From positions 1 to 34,085 of the forward strand of contig JACAEN010000002.1 of assembly GCA_013388845.1 (NCBI GenBank): DNA of 34,085 bases. The letters are read 5' to 3'. A model generated the notes under the pieces. That model had not been told where the DNA came from. It saw only the letters and a list, made by a program, of their open reading frames with translations, and ran no database searches. This document shows positions 14,735 through 22,223 of this stretch, one piece after another. A program made the translations under genes and the position numbers. Positions within the stretch are counted from its first letter, which is position 1. Every line of letters starts with the position of its first letter. The stretch comes from Chloroflexota bacterium. Lineage in GTDB: Bacteria; Chloroflexota; Dehalococcoidia; GIF9; AB-539-J10.

Positions 14735-16420
14735 TTGAATCAACGAACTCGATGGAAAATCCTGCCTCCAGCGCCTGACGAATACATAAAAGCTTCTGGC
14801 TTGCCTCCTGTAATCGCTCAACTTCTCTACAACCGTGGTGTTAAGCTGGGAGAAATCGACGCCTTTCTAGCTGCTGACCGCAGGCTAGAAGGCAATCCCT
14901 TTTTGCTTCCTGATATATCACAGGCTGTCAGCAGGGTTTATAAGGCTGTGCTTTCCCGGGAAAAAATTGCCGTCTATGGTGACTTTGATGTTGATGGCGT
15001 TGCCGCCACAGCTATTCTTGTGGAAGGGCTATCATGGCTTGGTGCCGAAGCTATTATGTATATTCCTGACCGCTTGAGCGAAGGCCACGGATTAAAGAGG
15101 GCAGCGCTGGAGAAGCTTCGTGCTCAGGGGGCTAGTTTGGTCATCACTGTTGATTGTGGGATAACTGACCTTGAAGAAGTAAAACAGGCCCAGAAGACGG
15201 GAATGGATATGATTATCACGGACCATCACATTCCCTTAGGGAGCCTGCCTCAAGCCATAGCTGTGATTGACCCAAGGCGAGAGGATTCAGCATATCCTTA
15301 TCCAGACCTGGCTGGTGCTGGTGTTGTCTTCAAGTTTCTGCAAGCACTATTCCGCAGAGATAGAAAAGAGGAGTGGCTAGCTGGATTTCTGGACTTAATA
15401 GCGTTGGCTACCGTTACCGATTTAGTTACCATCCTAGGCGAGAATCGCTACCTGGTGAAAGAAGGGTTGAGAGAGCTTAATAACACCTCTCGGGTGGGAA
15501 TTCAGGAAATGGTTAAACTGGCTGGACTGGAGGTTGGTGAGCTTGATGGTGAAGATGTCTCTTGGGTATTGGGGCCTCGCCTTAATGCCGCGGGCAGGAT
15601 GGAGAATGCCTCCACCAGCTACCGGCTGCTGACCACACAGTCAGCTGAGGAGGCTCGCCTACTAGCTATGGAGTTGGAGGAAAGGAATGCCGAGCGGCAA
15701 CAATTAACAAGTGAAGTATTAAGCCGCGCCAAGGAAAGGCTAGCTGCCAAATTGCACCTGCCGGTGCTCATTGATGGTGACGAAAGCTACTCTGTCGGTG
15801 TCATTGGGCTGGTTGCTGGCAAGCTGGTCGACGAATTTTACAAGCCTTCTATTATCGTCAGCTTGGGTCCAGAGCTATGCCAGGGTAGCTGTCGTAGCAT
15901 ACCTGAGTTCAACATTGTATCCGTTTTAGCAGAATGTCGTGGCCTGCTTACTGCCTTCGGCGGCCATCCCTTGGCTGCTGGCTTTACTGTGCCCCGTGAG
16001 AATTTCCCGCAGTTGGCAGAGCGTGTCACCAAGATAGCTATGGAGCGATTAGGTCGTCTGGGTCTTCGGCCGGAGATAGTGATTGACGCTGAGCTTCCTC
16101 TGTCTACCTTTAGTGGAGAGGCTTTCAGTCTGATCCAAAAATTGGCTCCTTTTGGTCAGGGCAACCCTCAGCCAACTTTTCTTACTCGCCGGGTCGAAGT
16201 AATTGAGTGTCGTAATTTTGGCAACCAGGGCGAATGGTTGAGACTCAAACTCAAACAGGGGAATGTGACCTGGCAAGCGGTGGATTTTGAGCCGCGGAAA
16301 ACAAAGGAAGAAAATCCGCCTTACATAGATGTTGTATATAACCTGGAAAAGAGTCACTGGAATGGTGAAGAGGTGGTGAGCCTTAATATCCGCGACTTTG
16401 CCCCGGCTGGGCCTCGTTAG
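14735..16420 (+). CDS. recJ: single-stranded-DNA-specific 5'-3' exonuclease RecJ
   Basis: RecJ degrades single-stranded DNA from the 5' end in recombination and mismatch or base-excision repair. The 561-residue protein has the DHH motifs GDFDVDGVAAT (Asp83, Asp85, Asp87), VDCGITD, TDHHIPLG (Asp163, His164, His165) and GAGVVFK. The DHHA1 domain follows with SVGVIGLVAGKLVDEF and FGGHPLAAGFT, and a C-terminal OB-like domain ends the protein. Translation starts at TTG, supported by GAGGT seven bases upstream and the absence of a closer ATG. Its 3' end overlaps the convergent lgt by 38 bases. The family length is normal for the shorter RecJ type. Confidence 0.93.
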   Translation: MNQRTRWKILPPAPDEYIKASGLPPVIAQLLYNRGVKLGEIDAFLAADRRLEGNPFLLPDISQAVSRVYKAVLSREKIAVYGDFDVDGVAATAILVEGLSWLGAEAIMYIPDRLSEGHGLKRAALEKLRAQGASLVITVDCGITDLEEVKQAQKTGMDMIITDHHIPLGSLPQAIAVIDPRREDSAYPYPDLAGAGVVFKFLQALFRRDRKEEWLAGFLDLIALATVTDLVTILGENRYLVKEGLRELNNTSRVGIQEMVKLAGLEVGELDGEDVSWVLGPRLNAAGRMENASTSYRLLTTQSAEEARLLAMELEERNAERQQLTSEVLSRAKERLAAKLHLPVLIDGDESYSVGVIGLVAGKLVDEFYKPSIIVSLGPELCQGSCRSIPEFNIVSVLAECRGLLTAFGGHPLAAGFTVPRENFPQLAERVTKIAMERLGRLGLRPEIVIDAELPLSTFSGEAFSLIQKLAPFGQGNPQPTFLTRRVEVIECRNFGNQGEWLRLKLKQGNVTWQAVDFEPRKTKEENPPYIDVVYNLEKSHWNGEEVVSLNIRDFAPAGPR

Positions 16421-17219
16421 CAACCTGGGCAGCCAGAGCTTGTTTCCTGAATCGCCGCATTCTGATGATGAGCCAAGGGACGAACATCAGCAGCGCGACT
16501 AGGTTGACAAGTTGAGCAATATCAAGACCCCAGAGCACCACCGTGCGATCGTAGCGGAGAAACCTCAAGGCGAGATCGCCGGCGGCGTGAATGCAAAAGT
16601 AAAGGAACACGAGACTGCCTTCGGGTTTGAGTCTGCCTCGAAGTCGCCATACTATAGCAAAAACTATCAGATTCCATAGTACATGATAGACCTGAGTGGG
16701 GTGCACTGGAACGTCCAAGAGAAGAGCCGCACTTTGGGGGTTAGTGTATACCACTGCCCAGGGCAAATCAGGGGCAGCAATACCGTGGCAGCAGCCGTTC
16801 AGAGTGCAACCAATCCTGCCCATGGCCAGTCCAACGGGTGCTCCCACAGCAAAGGCATCACCTATCTGGAGTAGTTCCGAGAAACGCATTCTGGTGGCTC
16901 CCATATAGATCAGGGCTGCGGCAACAATGCCCAGAACCATGCCATTCTGGGCCAAACCACTCAAACCAATAATGTCTCGAGGGTGTGCCACAAAATCCTC
17001 CCAATAGTAGATTACATAGGCGAGGCGGCCTCCGACAAGGCCGCCGATAATACCCCAAAGGAAGATGCTGTAAAGGTCGCGCCTGATGCCCAGCCTTTTG
17101 GCTTCCCTGAACATGAGGGTTAGCAAAGCTAGAACCCCTATAGCGGCCATAATCCCATACCACCGCACGTCGAAACGGCCAACCGTGAAGGCGACAGGGT
17201 CTATGCTAATTGTGAGCAT
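16383..17219 (-). CDS. lgt: prolipoprotein diacylglyceryl transferase
   Basis: Lgt attaches diacylglycerol to the lipobox cysteine of prolipoproteins, such as BtuF here. With the ATG at 17219 the protein has 278 residues, with about seven membrane segments. Signature pieces are VRWYGIMAAIG, GGLVGGRLAYVIYYW, AVGAPVGLAMGRIGCTLNGCCHG (the cysteine-rich variant of GRxGNFxNxE) and HPTQVYHVLWN. The frame begins at a GTG at 17237, directly after the ftsY stop, but GGAAGGAG seven bases before the ATG favours 17219. It directly follows ftsY. The basic C-terminal tail overlaps the recJ 3' end on the other strand. Confidence 0.9.
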   Translation of the reverse strand: MLTISIDPVAFTVGRFDVRWYGIMAAIGVLALLTLMFREAKRLGIRRDLYSIFLWGIIGGLVGGRLAYVIYYWEDFVAHPRDIIGLSGLAQNGMVLGIVAAALIYMGATRMRFSELLQIGDAFAVGAPVGLAMGRIGCTLNGCCHGIAAPDLPWAVVYTNPQSAALLLDVPVHPTQVYHVLWNLIVFAIVWRLRGRLKPEGSLVFLYFCIHAAGDLALRFLRYDRTVVLWGLDIAQLVNLVALLMFVPWLIIRMRRFRKQALAAQVANEAQPGQSRGY

Positions 17220-17237
17220 TTGGTTACTCCTTCCCAC

Positions 17238-18167
17238 CTAAGAGAAAATAGCATCAACAAAGACCTCAGCATCAAAGGGAGCTATGTCCTGTAGTTTTTC
17301 ACCAGTGCCAATATAGGAAATGGGTATCTTTAGTTGGTCGCAGATGGCAAATACTATGCCACCTTTGGCTGTGCCGTCCAGCTTGGCTAGGAAAATATCG
17401 GTAACATCCACAGCTTCGGTGAAATATTTGGCTTGAGCCAGTCCATTCTGACCTGTGGTAGCGTCCATTACCAGCAGAACTTGGTGAGGAGCTGAAGCAT
17501 CGTGTTTAGCTACCACTCTCTTTATCTTCTTGAGTTCTTCCATGAGGTTGAACTTGGTGTGCAGGCGGCCAGCGGTATCGATAATCACCGCGTAAGCGTG
17601 GCGACTGTAGCCAGCTTGAACGGCGTCGTAAGCCACCGCTCCGGGGTCGCCGCCAGGTCGATGGGCGATGACTTCGGCACCTACTTTCTCTCCCCAGTGT
17701 TTGAGCTGCTCAATAGCTGCTGCCCTGAAAGTATCGGCGGCTGCCAGGATAACTCGCTTTCCCTGCGAGGTGAAACTATAGGCCAGCTTGGCAATGCTCG
17801 TTGTTTTGCCCGAACCATTCACGCCGACCACAAGAATAACCTGAGGAGATTCTTCGCTTCGCTCAAAATGACAAAATGTAGAGGGTCTCGATGGAGGGAC
17901 GGTTAATAAGCTCACCATCTCTTCCTTTAGAGCATGCTTTACCTGGGAAAGGTCTGTCAACTTTTCTGTTTTGACTCGCTGTTGGACTTTGCTCAAGAGC
18001 TTGCTTGTGGTCTCGACACCCACATCAGCTGAGACGAGCAATTCCTCTAATTCCCCCCAGACCTCATCCCCGAAGGCGCCCCGCTTAAAAAGATTGGCTA
18101 TCTTGCCGAACCAAGTTTCCTTACTTCTTTTTACTCCCAGTTCGGTTTTTTTAGATAAATCGAACAA
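17238..18167 (-). CDS. ftsY: signal recognition particle receptor FtsY
   Basis: This GTPase receives ribosome-SRP complexes at the membrane. From the TTG at 18167 the protein has 309 residues: an N-terminal helical bundle ([26 protein letters not shown]), then the G domain with [44 protein letters not shown] and the closing [23 protein letters not shown] lies four bases after GGAGG and gives the normal N terminus; the frame is open to a GTG at 18206 with no better support. A repeat at 17846-17872 inserts [12 protein letters not shown] just before the P-loop strand, at the domain junction. It runs straight into lgt. Confidence 0.93.
   Translation of the reverse strand: MFDLSKKTELGVKRSKETWFGKIANLFKRGAFGDEVWGELEELLVSADVGVETTSKLLSKVQQRVKTEKLTDLSQVKHALKEEMVSLLTVPPSRPSTFCHFERSEESPQVILVVGVNGSGKTTSIAKLAYSFTSQGKRVILAAADTFRAAAIEQLKHWGEKVGAEVIAHRPGGDPGAVAYDAVQAGYSRHAYAVIIDTAGRLHTKFNLMEELKKIKRVVAKHDASAPHQVLLVMDATTGQNGLAQAKYFTEAVDVTDIFLAKLDGTAKGGIVFAICDQLKIPISYIGTGEKLQDIAPFDAEVFVDAIFS
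17846..17872. repeat. family A' repeat inside ftsY
   Basis: Ends GAGATTCTTCG and CTCAAAATGAC define a short copy. In the coding direction it is read in the same frame as the mtaB copy and gives CHFERSEES at the N/G domain junction. Confidence 0.75.
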
Positions 18168-18279
18168 GCTGCCTCCATAACTAAGGATACCCGTATATGA
18201 TATCACAGGTGTAGTATGCTTTTAGCTGCTGACCTCTTGTCTTTCCGTGGAATGTGGCATCGGTCTTTTCGCACCCATC

Positions 18280-18939
18280 TTACAGTTCAATTCCAAATAA
18301 TGGAGCCAGTACAAGGAAGAGACCAAAACACATCATCAGAATAGCAGTAATCTTAGGAACCAAGCTCTCATATCTGGTTCTACTGATAGCGTTACTTATG
18401 CCTCCCATGATTAAACCAAGGGGGATTAGGCCAACGGTAGTACCCAAGCTAAAAACAAAAACGGTGGCCGTGCCGCGCCACACATTACCAAGAGAGGCGG
18501 CCCATAGCAACACGGCAACTTCCACTGGGCACGGTGGCAACCCACGCACCATGCCAAAACCCAGGATAGAGTGCCAGTGCAGTAGTTTCGAGTTAGCAGG
18601 GGCTACAGCTTCACCATGATGATGACCCATGTGAGTGAATTCTTTGCCTCTCAGCATCAAGAAGCCGAAGATTAATGTAATCGCCCCTGCCGTAATTTCC
18701 AGAGGAGTTCTGACAATATCAAGCCATCTTACGCCAACGTATGAAAGGACAAACCCCATGGCGGTATCTGCCAGAGCCATCCCCAGGCCATACAATACTA
18801 CCAAACCTACGGCTTGGGCTAGTTTCTTGGTAGCCCAGAAAACGAACAAAGAAACAATTGCCTTATCTTCACAGGGCTCAAGAGTATGTGCTAGGCCCAC
18901 TACGAAGGCGGCTGCGAAGCTGAAGTTAGTTAAATCCAT
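18280..18939 (-). CDS. NicO/RcnA-like or TauE/DsbD-like membrane transporter
   Basis: The 219-residue protein has six likely membrane helices. The first contains GLAHTLEPCEDKA, reminiscent of the HxLEPGHxK motif of nickel/cobalt exporters, and the fourth begins with GLPPCPVEVAVLLW, like their GGLxPCP motif. Between helices 3 and 4 is a histidine-rich loop, HMGHHHGEAVAP. The change from GHSK to CEDK and the overall fold also fit the wider LysE superfamily (TauE/SafE, DsbD/CcdA). A metal-responsive Fur-family gene sits directly upstream on the same strand, which favours a metal substrate such as Ni or Co. Substrate and direction are inferred. Confidence 0.7.
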   Translation of the reverse strand: MDLTNFSFAAAFVVGLAHTLEPCEDKAIVSLFVFWATKKLAQAVGLVVLYGLGMALADTAMGFVLSYVGVRWLDIVRTPLEITAGAITLIFGFLMLRGKEFTHMGHHHGEAVAPANSKLLHWHSILGFGMVRGLPPCPVEVAVLLWAASLGNVWRGTATVFVFSLGTTVGLIPLGLIMGGISNAISRTRYESLVPKITAILMMCFGLFLVLAPLFGIEL

Positions 18940-19021
18940 TTCGTCAGAGTCAGCACGTCCAGCCTATTCTAATTCCAGCACCAGCGTCACACTGCCCGAA
19001 ATTGACATGTTTCAGCAACCG

Positions 19022-19441
19022 TTACTTATGGCAGCGTGAGCAGAGTCCGGAGAATTCAGAAAGATGATGTTCGGTGTGAAAGCCAAGATTCCGGGCAAGT
19101 TCATTTTCCTCTTGACATAATCCTTCGTCGGCAAATTCTTGAATGGCTTCACAGTCCTGGCAGACCATAAACCGATGGCAGCCTTCTACGGCATCTAGGT
19201 TGCACTTCACAAAGCCACCGCTGGATAGCATTTTGTGAGCTAGATTAAGGCGGCAAAGCAAATCGAGTATGCGGTAGATGGTAACATGGTTTAGATATTT
19301 ACCCCGCTGGCGTAAAATCCTCTGTATGTCGTAGGGAGAAAGTGGTTTCTCGGCTTCTTCCAGTATCTCGAGCACCATTCTCCGTGGCTTGGTTGCCTTA
19401 TACCCCTGAGCTTGCAAAATCCGAATTGAATCTTGGACCAC
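19022..19441 (-). CDS. Fur-family metal-responsive repressor
   Basis: The 139-residue protein has an N-terminal winged helix (ATKPRRMVLEILEEAEKPLSPYDI, then NHVTIYRILDLL) and a C-terminal dimerisation domain with two CxxC pairs (CQDC and CSRC) for structural zinc. HRFMVCQDC is the typical Fur/Zur transition. It could be a Fur, Zur or Nur; metal ligands alone do not decide. The start is GTG at 19441 with no ribosome-binding site; the promoter at 19448-19476 would start transcription on this GTG. A perfect 7-1-7 palindrome overlaps that promoter, so self-repression is likely. The downstream transporter is its probable target. Confidence 0.88.
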   Translation of the reverse strand: MVQDSIRILQAQGYKATKPRRMVLEILEEAEKPLSPYDIQRILRQRGKYLNHVTIYRILDLLCRLNLAHKMLSSGGFVKCNLDAVEGCHRFMVCQDCEAIQEFADEGLCQEENELARNLGFHTEHHLSEFSGLCSRCHK

Positions 19442-19447
19442 AGGGCT

Positions 19448-19486
19448 ATTTTACACAGGGCAAAGGTTAAATGCAACATTGTTGCA
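19448..19486 (-). promoter_or_regulatory. fur-type promoter with overlapping 7-1-7 operator
   Basis: TTGCAT (19471-19476), a 17-base spacer and TAAAAT (19448-19453) form the promoter on the minus strand. The perfect palindrome TGCAACA-T-TGTTGCA at 19472-19486 covers the -35 box and has the 7-1-7 shape of Fur-family boxes; TAA/TTA outside it extends the symmetry. The GTG start is six bases after the -10 box. Confidence 0.7.
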
Positions 19487-19574
19487 GTTAGCCCTGCGAA
19501 TAAGCCCCTATTCGTCTTAGAGAAACACGGCGCTACAGGGTCAGCCCTAATTTTCTTCCTGCGCTCTACCCACC

Positions 19575-19612
19575 GGGATTGCTTCGGCTGACTTCGGCAG
19601 CCTCGCAATGAC
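19575..19612. repeat. family A repeat between fur and the toxin gene
   Basis: GGGATTGCTTCGG, a GCTGACTTCGGCAGC hairpin and CTCGCAATGAC make a complete copy with a different central stem from the usual CCCCGAC one. Confidence 0.75.
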
Positions 19613-19663
19613 AGAGGGACGAGAAAAGTAGAGTTGCCCCCATTTTTACAAAATGCAGGTATC

Positions 19664-19692
19664 TTGACAGCGGTATACAATTGATATACACT
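19664..19692 (+). promoter_or_regulatory. toxin-antitoxin promoter with internal inverted repeat
   Basis: TTGACA (19664-19669), a 17-base spacer and TACACT (19687-19692) form a fair promoter; TATACA at 15 bases is the alternative -10. GTATA at 19673-19677 and TATAC at 19685-19689 form an inverted repeat within the spacer, a usual place for antitoxin autoregulation. Confidence 0.5.
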
Positions 19693-19716
19693 AACACTGA
19701 GGAAGGGAGATGCTTA

Positions 19717-20002
19717 GTGCTACGTATTGAATCCCTGGAGATTGATGACCATATCCTCGACAAGATTGAGTCCAAGCACAGCGTTTCCTTTCAAGAGGTA
19801 GAAGAAGCCTGTCTATCAGAAAAACGACATGTCAGGAGAAGCAGGGAAGGGTTGTACAAGCTCTTCAGCCAGACGGCGGCTGGACGGTATGTCTTGGTGG
19901 TTCTGGCGCACTTGGGGGAAAGGTAGCTGGAAGATAGTTACGGCCAGGCAAATGACTGATAACGAAAGGCGGCTCTACAATAAGGTAATCGGAGGTAGAT
20001 AA
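19717..20002 (+). pseudogene. BrnT-like toxin gene with a frameshift
   Basis: From the GTG at 19717 (GGAAGGGAG seven bases upstream) 69 residues are read before TAG at 19924. They include VSFQEVEEACLSEKRHVRRS and RYVLVVLAHLG, like the N-terminal two thirds of BrnT. Dropping one G from the run of five at 19914-19918 restores a frame reading HLGKGSWKIVTARQMTDNERRLYNKV to a TAA at 20000-20002. That contains the SAR-M-ERR-Y ending of BrnT. The restored stop is one base before the antitoxin ATG. So the toxin is either inactivated by a one-base insertion or affected by a homopolymer sequencing error. Family assignment is from motif shape only. Confidence 0.65.
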
Positions 20003-20003
20003 G

Positions 20004-20237
20004 ATGGCTGATTTAGATAAGGCAGTAGAAGACATTGACCGGGGCGATGCCTGGAATGAGGGCGATGAGGTGGTGCGTATAGAAGTCAAGAAGCCGTTGG
20101 ATAAGGTGATTCCGGTTCGGCTCCCAGCAGACAAGTGGGAACAAATCAGAGAGGAAGCAAAGGAACTCGGTATCGGGCCCACCACTCTCGCCCGAATGTG
20201 GATCTTAGAGCGTTTACGCTCGCGAGTGAAAGTTTAG
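20004..20237 (+). CDS. BrnA/CopG-like ribbon-helix-helix antitoxin
   Basis: The 77-residue protein has a variable acidic N terminus and a C-terminal ribbon-helix-helix: IPVRLPADKWEQIREEAKELGIGPTTLARMWILERL. GGAGG lies eight bases before the ATG, inside the end of the toxin reading frame. In this family the antitoxin neutralises the RNase-like toxin and represses the shared promoter. It is intact although its partner is frameshifted. Confidence 0.75.
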   Translation: MADLDKAVEDIDRGDAWNEGDEVVRIEVKKPLDKVIPVRLPADKWEQIREEAKELGIGPTTLARMWILERLRSRVKV

Positions 20238-20278
20238 ACCAAATTTGCCCAACCTTCTTGAGTGCTCTTGCCTTTTTT

Positions 20279-20316
20279 GTCATTGCGAGCCCGACTTGTC
20301 GGGGCGCGGCAATCTC
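20279..20316. repeat. family A repeat, near-consensus copy
   Basis: GTCATTGCGAG, CCCGACTTGTCGGGG and CGCGGCAATCTC in order. One of the best preserved copies in the window; downstream of the antitoxin gene. Confidence 0.85.
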
Positions 20317-20356
20317 TTATCCCTTCACGAGACTGCTTTGGCTGGCTTTTACAAAT

Positions 20357-20394
20357 TCCTCTCCCTCGATGGGAGAGGGTTAGGGTGAGGGTGA
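20357..20394. repeat. family B repeat, near-consensus copy
   Basis: CCTCTCCC-TCGA-TGGGAGAGGG hairpin followed by the tail TTAGGGTGAGGGTGA. It stands 40 bases after a family A copy and just before the 11-base inverted-repeat element. Confidence 0.8.
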
Positions 20395-20402
20395 GTGAAA
20401 AA

Positions 20403-20470
20403 GGGGTCGGCTCCCCTTCTCCGTGTGATTGTTAGACGGGCAGCCAACAGGTTAAGACAGAGCCGACCCC
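20403..20470. mobile_element. 68-bp element with 11-bp terminal inverted repeats
   Basis: GGGGTCGGCTC at 20403-20413 is the exact reverse complement of GAGCCGACCCC at 20460-20470. The 46 bases between have no open frame. The size and perfect ends suggest a MITE-like or REP-type element moved by a transposase elsewhere. No target-site duplication was identified. It lies at the 3' end of the broken solute-binding gene. Confidence 0.55.
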
Positions 20471-20531
20471 AGTTTACTGTTTACAGATTGCTGCTCTTAT
20501 CTTTTTTAACGTCTGGTCGTACAATTCTGGT

Positions 20532-21832
20532 TTATGACTGCCACGGTGGCTTGGGGTAGGTGAAATTTGCGGTAACCACGTAGTTTGGAATGTCTCCTGT
20601 AATTCCGGTGTATCCCACAACTTCAACCATCCCGTCTTGCCACTGGCCAATCTCGCCGGTGTGGCATTGGTAATCCAGCAATCCACCGCCTGTTCCGAAT
20701 ATTTCATACCACGTCTTTCCCAGAACCGTGTCGACGCCGGTGGCCGAGCTCGTGTAGCTGGCAAGCTTGGCTCTGAAGTCGTTCTGGTCGACTACGAACT
20801 CCCCGCTCAGAATATGCCCAGTTTCCTCCACAGCCTCCTGCCATACCTGCAGTGCTGCCCAGAACAGAGCGTAAGTATACAAATCTATGTTCTCATAACC
20901 CAACTCAGACACGAGTACGTCATCGAGTAGCCACTCCATGTCTTCGGATGTCTTATTGTTAGCCATGGCAAAACAGGTCACTCCCGTTGCATTGTCTCCG
21001 ATGGGTGGCGTTGTGCCAAACCAGCCGAAACTGGCGGTTGGGTCTACGACCCAGGCATCGAAATTGTAATCATTGGTGATTGCCGCTAGGGTAAGACCGA
21101 TGACTTCGTCGGGATAGCAGAAGCAGCACACGACGTCAGCACCCGTAGTACTTGCTCCTTGTACTAAAGTGTCGTAGGGAGCAGGATCCAGCACCGACGC
21201 ATTTCCTACGATCTGGAGTCCCTGTGCTGGGAAGTACTGTGCGGCTGCGGCGAGATACTCTTGACCGTGAGCATCGTTCTGCCAGAATACGTATACCTTG
21301 GCATTGTCTTCCGCCTCGTCGAGGGTCTTAGCCAGAACCGGGAGCTGGTACCAGTCGAGAGAACCCAGGTGCATAAACGTGTAGTTCCAGCTAGGAAGGT
21401 AACTCTTAAACCAGTAAGGGTCTGGATCGAAACACATTTGTACCACACATGCATTGTTGGTTATATGGCTTGAGTCTCAATGAACTCGGCACAGGGGGTG
21501 CAGCCCCACAGAAAGTGAACACCGCCGTCCGCTATGTCTTGTATCAACGCGTCCGTGTTCTCTATCAAGCTGTCTTTGTCACTTCCGTCGTTGAGCACTT
21601 CTAACTCCACCTTGCAAGGCTGGCCGTCAATGATTATGCCGTCGATGGCATTGAGCCTATCGATATATATTGGGTAGATTGTCTCGAATGGCTGTCCTAG
21701 CCGTGCGCAAGAGCCGCTCAGAGATCTTGACATGCCGACGACGACGATAGGTAGCGGCGTCCCGTCGCAGCCTACGATACTCACGCTCAGAACTAACATA
21801 AGTGCTAACGACATCAAAAGTACCTTATTCAC
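20532..21832 (-). pseudogene. frameshifted branched-chain-amino-acid-type solute-binding lipoprotein
   Basis: The N-terminal part (21461-21832, GTG start, GGAGGAG six bases upstream) gives 123 residues with a lipoprotein signal ending SIVGCDG, then PIVVVGMSRSLSGSCARLGQPF. It stops at TAA right after FIETQAI. The C-terminal part continues in another frame with TNNACVVQMC and runs 300-odd residues to 20532 (QNDAHGQEYL, GLTLAAITNDY, LYTYALFWAALQVWQEA). Removing the TA duplicated within CCATATAACC near 21463-21473 rejoins them into one Peripla_BP_6-type protein of about 430 residues. No permease or ATPase partner is nearby, so it was an orphan binding protein. A sequencing error is the alternative to a real pseudogene. 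Confidence 0.7.
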
Positions 21833-22223
21833 TTTTTTCTCCTCCTTTCTAAAGTTTTCAAAACTGTGTCACATCTTCCCGCAGTAAGATTGCTTCTCAT
21901 CACCTCCGTTCAGTACAAAATGTGCTTTTTGATTGGGACGAGACGCCTAACTTTTGGGATTCTCCCAGCCTCTCACCTCCGCATCTTGAATATCCTAGGT
22001 TTTCGAAGGAACCGTTGGTAATAGCGCGGCAGGGAAAGGAACTGACATTACGTCTGTGTAAGTACCTAGCTAAAAATGGTGAGGACGAAGGTGACTCTCG
22101 CCGCACACACATCCCACATGCCTCCTTTTACTCTTGTATATACCAGTCTTACGATAACTATTCTAGCGTTACCATTAGGAATTGTCAATAGCCTTTGTGA
22201 TTTTCCAACAGTTTCCTAGCTCC
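21833..22223. other. 391-base region without a convincing gene
   Basis: Upstream of the solute-binding gene on the minus strand. The only translational signal seen is a 23-codon frame (ATG at 21900, TGA at 21829-21831) whose stop overlaps the GTG start of the binding protein as GTGA; GGAGG is only two bases before its ATG, so it is doubtful. A second GGAGG with a 17-codon frame lies near 22120. Longer frames on the plus strand have no recognisable motif. Confidence 0.35.

Noticed and set aside
20279-20470. Clustered short repeats as a CRISPR array
   Set aside because: The repeats are unrelated to each other, not regularly spaced and no cas gene is present.
21922-22191. 89-codon plus-strand open frame upstream of the solute-binding gene
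   Set aside because: No motif, no ribosome-binding site and no neighbour in the same direction; read as chance.
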